Source of the DNA: Xanthomarina sp. F1114
GTDB taxonomy: Bacteria; Bacteroidota; Bacteroidia; Flavobacteriales; Flavobacteriaceae
Direction of reading: 5' to 3'
DNA: 64,000 nucleotides
NCBI RefSeq assembly: GCF_026410255.1
Contig: NZ_JAPMLL010000002.1
Location: forward strand, 226,073-290,072
In this document: positions 1-10,572 of the stretch, piece after piece
Numbering within the stretch: the stretch's first letter is position 1
How the letters are laid out: the number at the start of each line of letters is the position of its first letter
The notes under the pieces: model-generated
Database searches by the model: none
Told to the model about the DNA's origin: nothing
What the model saw: only the letters and a program-made list of their open reading frames with translations
Made by a program: the position numbers and the translations under genes

Positions 1-1367
1 TTTAACACATCTAAATGATCTGCTTCGGCAAAAACCACTCTTTTAGGATTTATTTTAGCTCTGTTTAACAAGAGTCTAACTAACTTATTATCTGAACCCA
101 AACGCTCAAATAATTCGTTTTTATATTTTTCCCAATTCTCGATAGGTTCTTCAGCCACCCCACTTTCTATAGCAGCTTTTGCTACAGCTGGAGGCACTTC
201 TGCTATCAATCTAGGATCAAATGGTTTCGGGATAATATATTCTCTTCCATAGGTTAAGCGCGTTTCGCCATAAGCGATGTTTACTTGTTCCGGAACTGGT
301 TCTTTTGCTAAATTAGCTAGAGCTTTTACGGCAGCCATTTTCATAGCTTCATTAATTTTGGTAGCTCTAACATCTAAAGCTCCTCTAAAAATAAATGGGA
401 AACCAAGAACATTATTTACCTGATTTGGATGATCTGAACGACCAGTAGCCATAATAATATCCTCTCTGGTGTCTAAAGCTAATTGGTAATCTATTTCAGG
501 ATCTGGATTTGCCATAGCGAAAACAATTGGGTTTTCTGCCATAGACAATAACATTTCAGGGCTAAGAATATCAGCTTTAGAAAGCCCGATAAACACATCG
601 GCATTTTCCATAGCTTCGTCCATAGTATCTATTTTTCTATGTGTCGCAAATTCAGCTTTCTCATCGGTAAGATTTTCTCTATCCTGTCTAATAACACCTT
701 TACTATCTAACATGACAATATTCTCACGTTTAGCACCAAAAGCTTGATACAATCTAGTACAAGAGATTGCTGCAGCTCCTGCTCCACTAATTACTATTCG
801 AGCATTTTCAATTTTCTTCTCAGAAAGTTCTAAAGCATTTAATAAGGCAGCTGCCGAAATTATGGCAGTTCCATGCTGATCGTCGTGCATAACTGGAATA
901 TCCAGTTCTTCTTTTAATCGTTTTTCTATTTCAAAAGCTTCAGGTGCTTTTATATCTTCTAAGTTAATTCCTCCAAAAGTTGGAGCAATCATTTTTACAG
1001 TTTGAATAAACTCTTCAATATTTTCCGTATTTACTTCAATATCAAAAACGTCGATGTCTGCAAAAATTTTAAACAACAAGCCTTTTCCTTCCATTACTGG
1101 TTTAGAGGCTTCAGGTCCAATATTTCCGAGACCTAATACAGCTGTTCCGTTAGAGATTACTGCTACTAAATTCCCTTTAGCAGTATATTTATAGACATTA
1201 TTTACATCTTTTGCAATTTCCAAACAGGGCTCTGCAACGCCTGGAGAATAAGCCAAAGACAAATCTCTTTGCGAGGCATATTTTTTAGTTGGAACTACAG
1301 CTATTTTACCAGGGGTCGGTTTGGCATGATATACTAGGGCTTCTCTACGTTTACTTTGTTTGCTCAT
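1..1367 (-). CDS. maeB: NADP-dependent malic enzyme, partial (C-terminus outside window)
   Basis: This is the first 455 codons of a malic enzyme, which decarboxylates malate to pyruvate and makes NADPH in the cytosol. The start ATG is at 1367 and reads [14 protein letters not shown]. Visible family hallmarks are the [12 protein letters not shown] segment, the [13 protein letters not shown] region, the HDDQHGTAI segment of the malate/metal site and the Rossmann segment with VISGAGAAA. After about residue 415 the sequence continues past the usual end of a stand-alone malic enzyme ([19 protein letters not shown]), which fits the MaeB type that carries a C-terminal phosphotransacetylase-like domain. 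That domain lies beyond the left edge, so the fusion is inferred. The gene is divergent from the TPR regulator at 1493. Family assignment is firm; cofactor preference is inferred from the architecture. Confidence 0.93.
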   Translation of the reverse strand, partial: MSKQSKRREALVYHAKPTPGKIAVVPTKKYASQRDLSLAYSPGVAEPCLEIAKDVNNVYKYTAKGNLVAVISNGTAVLGLGNIGPEASKPVMEGKGLLFKIFADIDVFDIEVNTENIEEFIQTVKMIAPTFGGINLEDIKAPEAFEIEKRLKEELDIPVMHDDQHGTAIISAAALLNALELSEKKIENARIVISGAGAAAISCTRLYQAFGAKRENIVMLDSKGVIRQDRENLTDEKAEFATHRKIDTMDEAMENADVFIGLSKADILSPEMLLSMAENPIVFAMANPDPEIDYQLALDTREDIIMATGRSDHPNQVNNVLGFPFIFRGALDVRATKINEAMKMAAVKALANLAKEPVPEQVNIAYGETRLTYGREYIIPKPFDPRLIAEVPPAVAKAAIESGVAEEPIENWEKYKNELFERLGSDNKLVRLLLNRAKINPKRVVFAEADHLDVL

Positions 1368-1492
1368 AAAATTAATGATTCTTAAATACAAATGTAATAA
1401 TACTAAATTTTAAACTCTAATATTTTAAAGCGTAAAAAGGAATCATTCAATTCAGGGTTATTTTTCTATATTTACTTCCATATTTAACCATT

Positions 1493-3112
1493 ATGCATCG
1501 TTATTTTGCTTTATTAATATTTTTTATTTCAGGGTTTAGCTACTGTCAAGAATCTGTTAACATACTTATTGACAGCTTAAACCTTACAAATTCGGTAGAA
1601 GAAAAGATCTCTTTAAGTCAGCAAATAGCTATGGAACTTAAAGACGAGGATTGGGAACGCGCCTTAACTTATTTAGAGTTAGCGAAGACAGAAGCAAAAA
1701 AAACAAAGAATCCTGACATTTATTTAGCGCCCATTTATGAAAACATTGCAACATTATATTATGATAAAGATGTTTTAGATGTAACATTGGATTACTACCA
1801 AAAAGCATATAATATATACCTTAAAGCAAATGATTTTGATGAAGTTTTTAAAGTCGAAAATAATTTAGCCATTATTTATGCTAGACTAAATAATAAAGAA
1901 GAAGCCTTAAAGCACTTTCAAAAAATATATAAACATCAATTATCAAAAAAAGACACTTTGCGTACTGCTCAAGTACTAAATAATATAGGTACTATATATA
2001 TGGAGACAAATATAGATTCCTCTTTATATTATTATGAAAAGTCGCTTGCCATTTCAAAAACTCTTGATAACCTAAAATTAAACGCATACCTATACACCAA
2101 TTTAGGACGTATTTACGATTTAAAAAATGATGATAAAAACGCGACAATTTATTTTAACCTTGCGTTAAAATCTTTAGAAGAATACAAATTTGACAACACA
2201 AAATCCTTTCTTTTTAAATCTCTATCTAAACATTATTTAAATAAAAAAGAAAACGATTCGGCTATTTTCTACGCCAAAAGGACTTTAGACCTTCAGGATG
2301 ATTTTGAGTATAGTTTTACCAATTTAGATGCCCTAAAAACCCTTTATACTGCTTATAAAGGAAAGAGAGATTTTGAAGAAGCCGTTAATTATTATGAGCG
2401 TTATAATATTTTAAGAGATAGTTTAAATGTAGAAGAGAAAGCTGTAAACGTGGAGCGACTAAGGCTTCAACAAGAATATAACACCCGAATACAGCACCGT
2501 GAATTATTAGCCGAAAAACAACAGTTTAAATATTTTTTAATTGGTTTAAGTATGGTTACAGGTATTTTAGCCTTACTAATACTAGTTATTAAATATAGAA
2601 ATAGAATGACAAAAAACAGGCTAGAAAGAGAATTACTTAAAACCAAACAACAAGAATTACGACATAGTTTAGATGCTAAAAACAAAGTACTCATAGGGAA
2701 AGCTATGACAGAAATGCACCGAACAGATATTATAAATGGTATTTTAAAAGACCTAAAACACATTAAATTAAAAGCTGTTAAGAAGGAGACGCAACAAGCA
2801 ATAGATTTTATATTAAAACGTTTACAACGAGATTTAAACACAGATATCTGGAAAGAGTTTGAAGTAAGTTTTGAACAGGTGCATAAATCATTTTACAAAA
2901 ACATTAATAAAAACCACCCAGATTTAACACCTAAAGACAGAAGGCTTTGCGCTTTACTATACCTTGATTTAACCTCCAAAGAAATTTCTCAAATTACAGG
3001 GCAATCGTTCAAATCTGTTGAAAATGCGAGAACTAGATTGCGAAAAAAATTAAACCTCACCAACGAAAAAGTAAACCTATCCACCTATTTAAACTCTCTT
3101 TCTGTAAATTAA
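1493..3112 (+). CDS. TPR membrane protein with C-terminal LuxR-like HTH
   Basis: This is a 539-residue signalling protein. It has an N-terminal signal peptide (about residues 1-18, ending FSYC), tandem tetratricopeptide repeats over about residues 60-330, one membrane helix near 346-367 (FLIGLSMVTGILALLILV), a short charged coiled coil, and a helix-turn-helix near 475-530 (LTPKDRRLCALLYLDLTSKE, then SVENARTRLRKKL). The layout places the TPR part in the periplasm and the DNA-binding part in the cytoplasm. This class is common and mostly uncharacterised in Flavobacteriia. The ligand and target genes cannot be read from the sequence. The 42-residue ORF and T9SS protein downstream may be its targets, but this is only a proximity argument. 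No receiver or kinase domain is present. Confidence 0.85.
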   Translation: MHRYFALLIFFISGFSYCQESVNILIDSLNLTNSVEEKISLSQQIAMELKDEDWERALTYLELAKTEAKKTKNPDIYLAPIYENIATLYYDKDVLDVTLDYYQKAYNIYLKANDFDEVFKVENNLAIIYARLNNKEEALKHFQKIYKHQLSKKDTLRTAQVLNNIGTIYMETNIDSSLYYYEKSLAISKTLDNLKLNAYLYTNLGRIYDLKNDDKNATIYFNLALKSLEEYKFDNTKSFLFKSLSKHYLNKKENDSAIFYAKRTLDLQDDFEYSFTNLDALKTLYTAYKGKRDFEEAVNYYERYNILRDSLNVEEKAVNVERLRLQQEYNTRIQHRELLAEKQQFKYFLIGLSMVTGILALLILVIKYRNRMTKNRLERELLKTKQQELRHSLDAKNKVLIGKAMTEMHRTDIINGILKDLKHIKLKAVKKETQQAIDFILKRLQRDLNTDIWKEFEVSFEQVHKSFYKNINKNHPDLTPKDRRLCALLYLDLTSKEISQITGQSFKSVENARTRLRKKLNLTNEKVNLSTYLNSLSVN

Positions 3113-3208
3113 ATCATTAAATTAATTTTTATTAATTAATTTATTTTCAGTAACTTACGGTGTAATGAGTGCTTTTTATGCATATAAAACTGCATATTGA
3201 GTGTTTTA

Positions 3209-3268
3209 CTATTAGCTGTTTTTTTTTAATTCTTTTAATCCTACCTTAATTTTACAATCAGCTAATAG
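3209..3268. repeat. Inverted repeat in leader of the 42-aa ORF
   Basis: The ten bases CTATTAGCTG (3209-3218) recur inverted as CAGCTAATAG (3259-3268), with a T-rich 40-base interior. The right arm lies 8 bp upstream of the small ORF at 3277. It could be a leader stem or a regulator site; nothing else in the 3113-3276 gap is recognisable. Confidence 0.4.
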
Positions 3269-3276
3269 AAAAGATT

Positions 3277-3405
3277 ATGGCTTCAAAATCGAAAAAAGAC
3301 AAACTAAAAAGTTTAGAAGAATTACTTGAAGATTCTGAAATTAAAAAAGAAGCCTTAAAAAAAATTATTGCTAAAATGAACACTAACACAAAAAAACACA
3401 ATTAA
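3277..3405 (+). CDS. Small lysine-rich ORF (42 aa)
   Basis: An ATG at 3277 opens 42 codons of a strongly charged peptide (MASKSKKDKLKSLEELLEDS...) that looks entirely helical: a Lys/Glu amphipathic segment with leucines at heptad-like spacing and an Asn/Lys/His tail. The stop at 3403-3405 is 2 bp before the ATG of the secreted protein at 3408, so the two genes could be translationally coupled. I do not recognise a family. Its tight junction with a real gene and the absence of any other ORF in the gap are the reasons to keep it; it could instead be an untranslated leader. No signal peptide or membrane segment is visible, so if made it should stay in the cytoplasm. Confidence 0.5.
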   Translation: MASKSKKDKLKSLEELLEDSEIKKEALKKIIAKMNTNTKKHN

Positions 3406-3407
3406 TT

Positions 3408-5015
3408 ATGAAAAAAATTACACTTTTAATGGTTTGTTTATTTGCAACATTTATAACACAAGCCCAATGGAACACAGACATTGCTGTTAACACCTTGGTT
3501 GCGAATACTGGTGTTGATGGAGACGCACAATCTGTAGTAGGAACAAATGACTATACATACGTGGTATTTTGGAACAAAGTACCATCTCCTACTAACTACG
3601 AATTAAGAATTCAGGTTCTAGACGAATCAGGAAATAGATTACTAGGTGATACTGGAGGACTTATTAGCAACACTATTCCAATGGGATCTTATACCCAAAT
3701 TAAGTCTATAGTTTTAGACAAATCTAACAACGTTTATGTGGGAGTAACTGGAACTGTAGGGAACGCTGGGCGTGCTTTTAAATTAGACAGTACTGGAAAT
3801 AACTTATGGACAAGTGACGGATTAGATCTTGGAACTGCTTATTTAGTTAGAATGCTACCTCTAGACTCTGGAGATGTCATGATTTCTACGTTAAATGGAG
3901 ACACTTCTGTAGGAGAATTGCAAAAATATGCTAGTGATGGTACACCTATTTGGGCAACTCCAGCTACAACAGGATCGGTTTCTGCCAATCTATATGAATT
4001 AGCAAACGGGGATATTGTTTCTGTTTACCACCAAAGAAATTACGGTATCTATTCTACTATGTTTGCCCAACGTTATAGTATTACTGATGGATCTCCTGTA
4101 TGGGACAATCCGGCTCAATTATTTGATAACAATATGAGTACTGCTTATAACGCCACTTATTTTGGGGTTCAAGATGGAGATAATATTTACTATTCTTTTA
4201 AATTATCTCATGATAGCCGTTTCGACGTTTATGTACAGCGCATAAACCCTGATGGAACTTTACCATGGGGTACAAATGGTTCTGCTTTTGATATTACTGA
4301 AACATATTTTGAACAAGAAGTTCAAATTGCACACCAACCTGGTACAGACCATATCTGGGCTCTAAGTAGATTTACAAACGGATCTCAAAGTCAAACAGGA
4401 ACATTTCTTCAAAAATATGATAAAGTTACTGGAGATAGATTACTAACAAACAACGGAAAAGAAATTTATCCTGTAGAACAAGATGGAATAGTTCCATCTG
4501 GACACTTTCTAGTTGCAAACGACCAACCAACATTTTTAACACCTATGGGGAACTCATTACATGTAAACCTTTTAGATGCAAACGGAGATTTTGTTTGGAG
4601 CAGCGAAACTAAGCCACTTGCCACATCTAATTATCCGAAAGGGAAAGTTAATTTTCACGAATTATCCAATGGAGAACTTTTATCTACATTTGTAGAAAAC
4701 AGAGATGCAGATGGTACTACTGAAGCGATATATGCTCAAACTTTTATGGATTCTGCATTATCAATTAACGATGAAGTTATAAGTGCAGATTTTCAATTTG
4801 TTAATCCTATAACTGATGTTTTGGAAATTAAAAGCAGCTCTAGTATAGAAAAGGTAACTGTTTATACTATGTTGGGACAACTAGTAAATAAAGTTGAAAA
4901 AAATAATTCTAATCAAGTCTCTATAGATTCACAAAATTGGAATCCAGGGTTATATTTAGTTCATATTACAACTAATAACAACCAGGAGCAAGTGATTAAG
5001 ATAATGAAAAAATAA
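3408..5015 (+). CDS. Secreted protein with type IX secretion sorting domain
   Basis: This is a 535-residue exported protein. Residues 1-20 form a signal peptide ending in ITQAQ. The middle is a series of beta-rich repeats with Trp and Asp-Gly turns, of the kind that form beta-propellers in Bacteroidota surface proteins. The last roughly 75 residues are a type A T9SS sorting domain: an early IEKVTVYTMLGQLVNK strand, a GLYLVHI strand, and a lysine-rich end (VIKIMKK). Export would be through Sec and then the T9SS, with the C-terminal domain cleaved and the protein released or anchored. No catalytic motif is visible, so the function of the mature protein is unknown. A strong terminator follows directly. 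Confidence 0.85.
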   Translation: MKKITLLMVCLFATFITQAQWNTDIAVNTLVANTGVDGDAQSVVGTNDYTYVVFWNKVPSPTNYELRIQVLDESGNRLLGDTGGLISNTIPMGSYTQIKSIVLDKSNNVYVGVTGTVGNAGRAFKLDSTGNNLWTSDGLDLGTAYLVRMLPLDSGDVMISTLNGDTSVGELQKYASDGTPIWATPATTGSVSANLYELANGDIVSVYHQRNYGIYSTMFAQRYSITDGSPVWDNPAQLFDNNMSTAYNATYFGVQDGDNIYYSFKLSHDSRFDVYVQRINPDGTLPWGTNGSAFDITETYFEQEVQIAHQPGTDHIWALSRFTNGSQSQTGTFLQKYDKVTGDRLLTNNGKEIYPVEQDGIVPSGHFLVANDQPTFLTPMGNSLHVNLLDANGDFVWSSETKPLATSNYPKGKVNFHELSNGELLSTFVENRDADGTTEAIYAQTFMDSALSINDEVISADFQFVNPITDVLEIKSSSSIEKVTVYTMLGQLVNKVEKNNSNQVSIDSQNWNPGLYLVHITTNNNQEQVIKIMKK

Positions 5016-5045
5016 TTAGATTGATTGATTAATTATTGTTTAGAT

Positions 5046-5080
5046 GGCTCTTTTGAAATTTCAAAAGGGCCTTCTTTTTT
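5046..5080 (+). terminator. Rho-independent terminator after the T9SS protein
   Basis: A 13-bp stem (GGCTCTTTTGAAA paired with TTTCAAAAGGGCC, one G-U pair) is followed by a T-rich run (TTCTTTTTTT). It lies 30 bp after the stop of the secreted protein and directly before the convergent end of queG, which it may serve weakly in the other direction. Confidence 0.88.
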
Positions 5081-6009
5081 TAGCTATCTTTTAGAAATGT
5101 GATATTGCGAGTTAAACCCGAGAATTTTGTTCGTTTTACAGCAGATTTCTTAAATACTTTTCTAAAGGTATCTTCGGTTATTTCTTCCCAATCTTTTTTA
5201 CTCATTGATAGTAATTCTGGATGTGGATTAAATAATGGTTCACTATGCGGTTTTGAAAATCTATTCCACGGACACACATCTTGACAAATATCGCAACCAA
5301 ACATCCAATCTTCAAATTGGCCCTTAAAATCGGTTGGAATATTATCTTTTAACTCTATAGTAAAATATGAAATACACTTACTCCCGTCTACTACATAGGG
5401 TTCTGTAATGGCTTGTGTGGGGCAAGCATCGATACATTTTGTACAAGTACCACAATGATCCGTAGTAATGGAATCGTATTCCAAGTCTAAGTCGATAATC
5501 AACTCAGCTATAAAATAAAACGAACCTACTTGTGGGCTTAATAGTAACGTATGTTTCCCTACCCAACCTAATCCAGATTTTGCTGCCCAGGCTTTATCCA
5601 AAACTGGAGCAGAATCTACAAATGCACGACCATCTACCTCGCCAATTTCATCTTGAATAAAATGTAAAAGAGATTTTAATTTATCTTTTATAATAAAATG
5701 ATAATCGGTACCATAAGCATATTTAGAAAGTTTATACGTATCATCACCCTGTGTTTTCTCTGGATAATAATTTAGCAATAAAGAAACGACACTTTTAGAA
5801 CCTTCCACCAATTTTGTTGGATCTAAACGCTTGTCGAAATGATTTTCCATATAATGCATTTCCCCATTCATGTTTGCTTCTAACCACTTTTCTAAACGTG
5901 GCGCCTCTTCTTCTAAAAATTCAGCTTTACTAATACCGCAAGACAAAAAGCCAAGACGTTTGGCTTCAGATTTTATAAGAGCACTATATTTAGGTTTATT
6001 AATGGACAT
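5080..6009 (-). CDS. queG: Epoxyqueuosine reductase
   Basis: QueG performs the last step of queuosine synthesis, reducing epoxyqueuosine to queuosine in the tRNA wobble position, using cobalamin and two 4Fe-4S clusters. The 309-residue protein has the conserved VDSAPV segment (Asp132), a first ferredoxin motif (Cys186, 189, 192, then Cys196 before Pro) and a second set (Cys212, then 239, 242, 246 in [13 protein letters not shown]). The length suits the short form without the HEAT-like C-terminal extension. Its ATG overlaps the stop of the upstream P450 gene by one base (TAATG), so the two are co-transcribed and probably translationally coupled, although no metabolic link is evident. Confidence 0.95.
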   Translation of the reverse strand: MSINKPKYSALIKSEAKRLGFLSCGISKAEFLEEEAPRLEKWLEANMNGEMHYMENHFDKRLDPTKLVEGSKSVVSLLLNYYPEKTQGDDTYKLSKYAYGTDYHFIIKDKLKSLLHFIQDEIGEVDGRAFVDSAPVLDKAWAAKSGLGWVGKHTLLLSPQVGSFYFIAELIIDLDLEYDSITTDHCGTCTKCIDACPTQAITEPYVVDGSKCISYFTIELKDNIPTDFKGQFEDWMFGCDICQDVCPWNRFSKPHSEPLFNPHPELLSMSKKDWEEITEDTFRKVFKKSAVKRTKFSGLTRNITFLKDS

Positions 6010-7343
6010 TAATTTCTTTTTTGAAAAGTTAAAAATGCATTTTTAGGTTTTAAGCTAATAAGCGGTGTAACTTCTATAGTTTTAAAATTAGGTTGAATTT
6101 TATAGATTGAAAGTAATTCTGAAACCGCAATTATCATTTCAAACATAGCAAAATTATTACCGATACATTTGCGAGGTCCAGCTCCAAACGGAAAATACTG
6201 AGATGAAAATTTTCGGCTACCTTCATTAAATCTTTCGGGTAAAAACTCGGTTGGTCGTTCCCATAATTTAGGGTGACGATGAATTTCATAGACAGAAAAC
6301 AGCAAATTAGATTTTGCTTCAATATCTAAACCCTTAAAACAATCTGCTTCAATATTTACACGATCTATAAAGTAAACCGGAGGATATAAACGCATCGCTT
6401 CTTCTATAACTTTTTGACAATCTTTCGACTTAGTAACCAAATCTATTGTATCTGTACTTTCTTGTTGTATTTGTAGTCGCTCGTTATATATTTTTTCTTG
6501 CCATTCCGGATGTAAGGCCAATAATTGAGTGATAAATGTTAGTGCATTGGAGGTGGTTTCGTGTCCTGCTGTAAACAAAATTAAAATTTCGTCAATGAGT
6601 TGTTCTTCCTCCATTGAGGAGCCATCATCATATTTGGCATCCAAAAGCATATCTAACAAATCGTTTTCTTTAGTTTGAGACAGACGACGCTCGTTAACAA
6701 TTCGTTTTAAAATTTGCCTTGCTTCTAGTGTTAAATCGAGATGTTTTTTAATTTCGCCACTCCAGCTAAACCACCAACCCAAATATGGTTGTCGCAATTC
6801 TCTAACTAACATTTTTTGAGCTGCTTCTGTAATATATTGCAACCTATTAATATCTTCTTGACTTGCAGCACTACTGAATAAAGATTTAACAACAGTTTGA
6901 AAAGCTAAGTCGTTTAAAATAGGAAAAACATCTGTATTTGTGTTGTCTGTAATTTTATCATATTCTGTGAGAATAGCCCTTTTTATACTCCCTAAAAGAT
7001 TCTCTAATTGCTTTTTATGAAAAGCTGGTTGAATTAGTTTCCGTTGTTTTTTCCAGAGTTCACCTTCCGAGGTTAATAAACCTTTTCCAATATATTTTAC
7101 TAAATCTTCCGTTTGGATTTTAGACTTTGTATAGTTTTTTTGGTTCTTTTGAAGTACATACTCAGCAAAAGCAGCATCACGGACAAAAACAACACTGTTT
7201 GATAGACCTATTTTTAACCTAAAGATATCGCCTTGTTCTTCGAAATTCTTATGATGGAATGGCAAGGGATTTTTAAGAATTCCCAAAGCGTTAGTTAAAA
7301 AACCACTAATTGGAACGGTAGGTATTTTATTTTTAGCTTTCAA
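6009..7343 (-). CDS. Cytochrome P450
   Basis: This is a heme-thiolate monooxygenase of 444 residues with every diagnostic motif: the I-helix AGHETTS (259-265), the K-helix ExxR (Glu315-Arg318 in EEAMRLYPP), the PERF segment (369-372) and the heme-binding loop [10 protein letters not shown] with ligand Cys393. The motif spellings resemble the CYP4/CYP102-like fatty-acid or terpenoid hydroxylase group, but the substrate cannot be read. No reductase is fused and no ferredoxin is adjacent, so redox partners must come from elsewhere. The first codon in this reading is TTG at 7343; there is no ATG upstream before a stop, and the N-terminus matches family length. It is coupled by a 1-base overlap to queG. 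Confidence 0.93.
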   Translation of the reverse strand: MKAKNKIPTVPISGFLTNALGILKNPLPFHHKNFEEQGDIFRLKIGLSNSVVFVRDAAFAEYVLQKNQKNYTKSKIQTEDLVKYIGKGLLTSEGELWKKQRKLIQPAFHKKQLENLLGSIKRAILTEYDKITDNTNTDVFPILNDLAFQTVVKSLFSSAASQEDINRLQYITEAAQKMLVRELRQPYLGWWFSWSGEIKKHLDLTLEARQILKRIVNERRLSQTKENDLLDMLLDAKYDDGSSMEEEQLIDEILILFTAGHETTSNALTFITQLLALHPEWQEKIYNERLQIQQESTDTIDLVTKSKDCQKVIEEAMRLYPPVYFIDRVNIEADCFKGLDIEAKSNLLFSVYEIHRHPKLWERPTEFLPERFNEGSRKFSSQYFPFGAGPRKCIGNNFAMFEMIIAVSELLSIYKIQPNFKTIEVTPLISLKPKNAFLTFQKRN

Positions 7344-7453
7344 AATTTAGATATCAGGTTAAAATAAATATAATCTACAAAACTAATTAGCAGAAAGTAA
7401 TAATTATTTTAAGTAAGCTGGCATTTTGTTTTAAAACTTATAAGCACGGCCGA

Positions 7454-8476
7454 CTAAAATAATCCACCTTGAGTAGGGCCTTTTGTTCTCCCCAAGTGTT
7501 TATATGCCAACTCGGTTACTTCTCTTCCTCTGGGCGTACGCATAATAAACCCTTGCTGAATTAAAAACGGCTCATATACTTCTTCTATGGTCTCTGCACT
7601 TTCACTTACAGCTGTAGCTATGGTAGTAATTCCAACAGGACCTCCTTTAAATTTATCAATAAGGGTTGTTAGAATTTTATTATCCATTTCATCCAAACCA
7701 TGAGCATCTACATGGAGCGCTTCTAAAGCAAACTTTGCAATTTTAATATCTATATGTCCATTTCCCTTAATTTGCGCAAAATCTCTTACTCTACGCAGTA
7801 AAGCATTAGCTATTCGAGGTGTTCCTCTACTTCTTCCAGCAATTTCAATAGCAGCTTCCATCGATATAGTTACTTTTAGAATGGCAGAACTACGCTGTAC
7901 AATGGTAGTTAGTAATTCAGTATTATAATATTGTAATCTACTTTGAATTCCAAAACGTGCTCTCATAGGAGCTGTAAGTAATCCTGAGCGGGTTGTTGCA
8001 CCCACCAAGGTAAACGGATTTAAGTTTAATTGAACTGTTCTTGCATTAGGTCCAGACTCAATCATGATATCTATTTTAAAGTCTTCCATGGCCGAGTACA
8101 AATACTCCTCGACAATAGGACTTAATCTATGGATTTCGTCAATAAATAAAACATCTCTGTCGTCTAAGTTAGTTAAAAGACCAGCTAAATCACCCGGTTT
8201 GTCTAATACAGGTCCAGAGGTTATTTTAATTCCTACACTTAATTCGTTAGCTAAAATATGAGCTAAGGTGGTTTTACCTAAACCTGGTGGTCCATGAAAT
8301 AACGTATGGTCTAAAGCTTCATCTCTTAAATTTGCAGCCTGAACAAATATTTGAAGGTTTTCTAATACTTGATCCTGTCCTGTAAAATCATTAAATGACA
8401 AAGGTCTTAATTTCTTTTCTACGTCCAGTTCTTCTGGGGTAAAATTATCTCCGGTAGGATCTAGGTTTTCATTCAT
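7454..8476 (-). CDS. ruvB: Holliday junction branch-migration helicase RuvB
   Basis: RuvB is the hexameric AAA+ motor that, with RuvA and RuvC, drives branch migration of Holliday junctions. The 340-residue protein has the family N-terminus ([14 protein letters not shown]), Walker [10 protein letters not shown] (62-70), Walker B LFIDEIHR, the sensor 1 GATTRSG and the C-terminal winged helix ([16 protein letters not shown]). The length is normal. The gene stands alone here, without ruvA or ruvC. A TATATTTG element on the minus strand at 8575-8582 could be its -7 box, but I see no TTG at the expected distance. Confidence 0.97.
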   Translation of the reverse strand: MNENLDPTGDNFTPEELDVEKKLRPLSFNDFTGQDQVLENLQIFVQAANLRDEALDHTLFHGPPGLGKTTLAHILANELSVGIKITSGPVLDKPGDLAGLLTNLDDRDVLFIDEIHRLSPIVEEYLYSAMEDFKIDIMIESGPNARTVQLNLNPFTLVGATTRSGLLTAPMRARFGIQSRLQYYNTELLTTIVQRSSAILKVTISMEAAIEIAGRSRGTPRIANALLRRVRDFAQIKGNGHIDIKIAKFALEALHVDAHGLDEMDNKILTTLIDKFKGGPVGITTIATAVSESAETIEEVYEPFLIQQGFIMRTPRGREVTELAYKHLGRTKGPTQGGLF

Positions 8477-8666
8477 ATTAACTTCCCACGAACGTGGAAA
8501 TCTATTTAAATAATTGTACGTGATTGTGATAATTTGAACCTAAAAGATGTTTGAAACCCTTCAGGTTATAACAACAAATATAAAGAAAAAGCCTTCTAAA
8601 ATAAGGAATCTCTTTTAGAACATTATTAATTTCAAAAGGAATGAGGTAATTTAACCTTATATAATA

Positions 8667-8707
8667 GAAAAGACCTTTAGAATACAATAATTCTAAAGGT
8701 CTTTTTA
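8667..8707. terminator. Bidirectional terminator at end of act-cta operon
   Basis: AAAAGACCTTTAGAAT pairs with ATTCTAAAGGTCTTTT across a short AT loop, with A and T runs on both sides. It sits 38 bp beyond the ctaD stop and is the natural end of the minus-strand respiratory operon. Confidence 0.88.
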
Positions 8708-8744
8708 TATACTTAATAAAATCCTTTTTTAAAAGGAATATATT

Positions 8745-10538
8745 TTAATGATGTAACTCTTCTTCTCCTTCTTTTAAAGGTACATTTTGAGGAACAAAAT
8801 CCACGTCATGTCCAGGGTTACTATAATCGTAAGGCCAACGGTATACATGAGGAATTGCTCCTGGCCAGTTTCCGTGTAAATGTTCTACAGGAGTTGTCCA
8901 TTCTAAAGTTGTAGATTTCCATGGGTTCTGAGTTGCTCTTTTACCATAGAACATACTTACAAAGAAGTTGTATAAGAAAACAATTTGGAAAACAGCTCCA
9001 ATAATTGCAAATACAGTAATTACAACGTTCACATCATGTAAATCGTCAAATAAAGGGAAGGCCGTATTTGTATAGTAACGTCTTGGTAATCCCGCCATTC
9101 CAATAAAGTGCATTGGGAAGAATACTCCGTAAGCACAAACAGCAGTAACCCAGAAATGAATATAACCTAAGTTCTTATTCATCATTCTACCAAACATTTT
9201 TGGATACCAATGATAAACTCCAGCAAACATTCCATAAAGCGCAGAAATACCCATTACTAAGTGGAAGTGAGCAATTACAAAATAGGTATCGTGTACGTTA
9301 ATATCTAAAGCACTATCTCCAAGAATAATTCCAGTTAGTCCACCAGTGATAAATGTTGATACAAAACCAATACTAAAGAGCATGGCTGTATTCATTTGTA
9401 TATTCCCTTTCCAAATAGTTGTTATCCAGTTAAAGGCTTTTACTGCCGATGGGATAGCAATTAATAAGGTGGTAAAGGTAAATACTGAACCTAAGAAAGG
9501 ATTCATACCAGACACGAACATATGGTGACCCCAAACGATGGTTGATAAGAACGCAATGGCTAAAATAGAAGCAATCATGGCACGGTATCCAAAAATTGGT
9601 TTACGCGAGTTAGATGCCAAAATTTCGGACACAATTCCCATAGCTGGTAGAATTACAATATATACTTCTGGATGTCCTAAGAACCAGAATAAGTGTTCAA
9701 ACAATACAGGCGATCCGCCTTGGTAATGTAATACTTCACCTTGAATAAAAATATCTGATAAGAAGAAAGACGTTCCAAAACTTCTATCCATAATTAACAA
9801 TAAAGCTGCAGACAATAAAACTGGGAATGAAACCACCCCAATAATAGCTGTTACAAAAAATGCCCAGATTGTTAAAGGTAGTCTAGTCATAGACATCCCT
9901 TTTGTTCTTAAGTTAATTACAGTAACTATATAATTTAAAGACCCCAATAAGGAAGAGGCAATAAAGATTGCCATAGAGATTAACCACAGTGTCATCCCCA
10001 TTCCAGATCCACCTTGAGCCATAGGTAAGGCACTTAATGGCGGGTAAATAGTCCATCCAGCTGCTGCAGGTCCTGCTTCTACAAATAAAGAACCAAGCAT
10101 AATTATTGCAGACAAGAAGAATAACCAATAAGAAATCATGTTTAAGAAACCAGAGGCCATATCTCGCGCTCCAATTTGCAACGGAATTAATAAGTTACTA
10201 AAAGTACCACTCAATCCTGCCGTTAATAGGAAGAATACCATTATAGTACCATGGATAGTTACTAAAGCTAAGTAAACATCTGCATCCATAACGCCATCTG
10301 GCGCCCATTTACCTAATAAGGCTTCGAACAATACATTTGGTTCTTCTGGCCATGCTATTTGAATACGAAACATGACAGACATTAATACCCCAATAACCCC
10401 CATAATGGTTCCTGTTATAAGGTATTGTTTAGAAATCATTTTATGATCCTGACTAAATATGTATTTAGTAATGAACGTCTCTTTGTGATGATGCCCGTGA
10501 TTATCTTCGTGTTCGTGCGTATCTGCGTGTGTTGACAT
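8745..10538 (-). CDS. ctaD: Cytochrome c oxidase subunit I (aa3 type)
   Basis: This is the catalytic subunit of the heme-copper oxidase; it reduces oxygen to water at heme a3-CuB and pumps protons across the inner membrane. The 597-residue protein has at least 12 membrane helices. Visible ligands include His in TIHGTIMVFF (heme a), the GHPEVYI motif with the cross-linked His-Tyr pair, the adjacent WGHHMF histidines (CuB) and the HDTYFVIAHFHLV segment (heme ligands). The GHPEVY spelling marks the A-type proton-channel group. The N-terminus is His-rich. It is the last gene of the alternative complex III operon, 34 bp after ctaC; no subunit III or IV gene follows. Confidence 0.97.
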   Translation of the reverse strand: MSTHADTHEHEDNHGHHHKETFITKYIFSQDHKMISKQYLITGTIMGVIGVLMSVMFRIQIAWPEEPNVLFEALLGKWAPDGVMDADVYLALVTIHGTIMVFFLLTAGLSGTFSNLLIPLQIGARDMASGFLNMISYWLFFLSAIIMLGSLFVEAGPAAAGWTIYPPLSALPMAQGGSGMGMTLWLISMAIFIASSLLGSLNYIVTVINLRTKGMSMTRLPLTIWAFFVTAIIGVVSFPVLLSAALLLIMDRSFGTSFFLSDIFIQGEVLHYQGGSPVLFEHLFWFLGHPEVYIVILPAMGIVSEILASNSRKPIFGYRAMIASILAIAFLSTIVWGHHMFVSGMNPFLGSVFTFTTLLIAIPSAVKAFNWITTIWKGNIQMNTAMLFSIGFVSTFITGGLTGIILGDSALDINVHDTYFVIAHFHLVMGISALYGMFAGVYHWYPKMFGRMMNKNLGYIHFWVTAVCAYGVFFPMHFIGMAGLPRRYYTNTAFPLFDDLHDVNVVITVFAIIGAVFQIVFLYNFFVSMFYGKRATQNPWKSTTLEWTTPVEHLHGNWPGAIPHVYRWPYDYSNPGHDVDFVPQNVPLKEGEEELHH

Positions 10539-10572
10539 AATCTATTTATATACTTTTTAAACCGTTTCTTAA

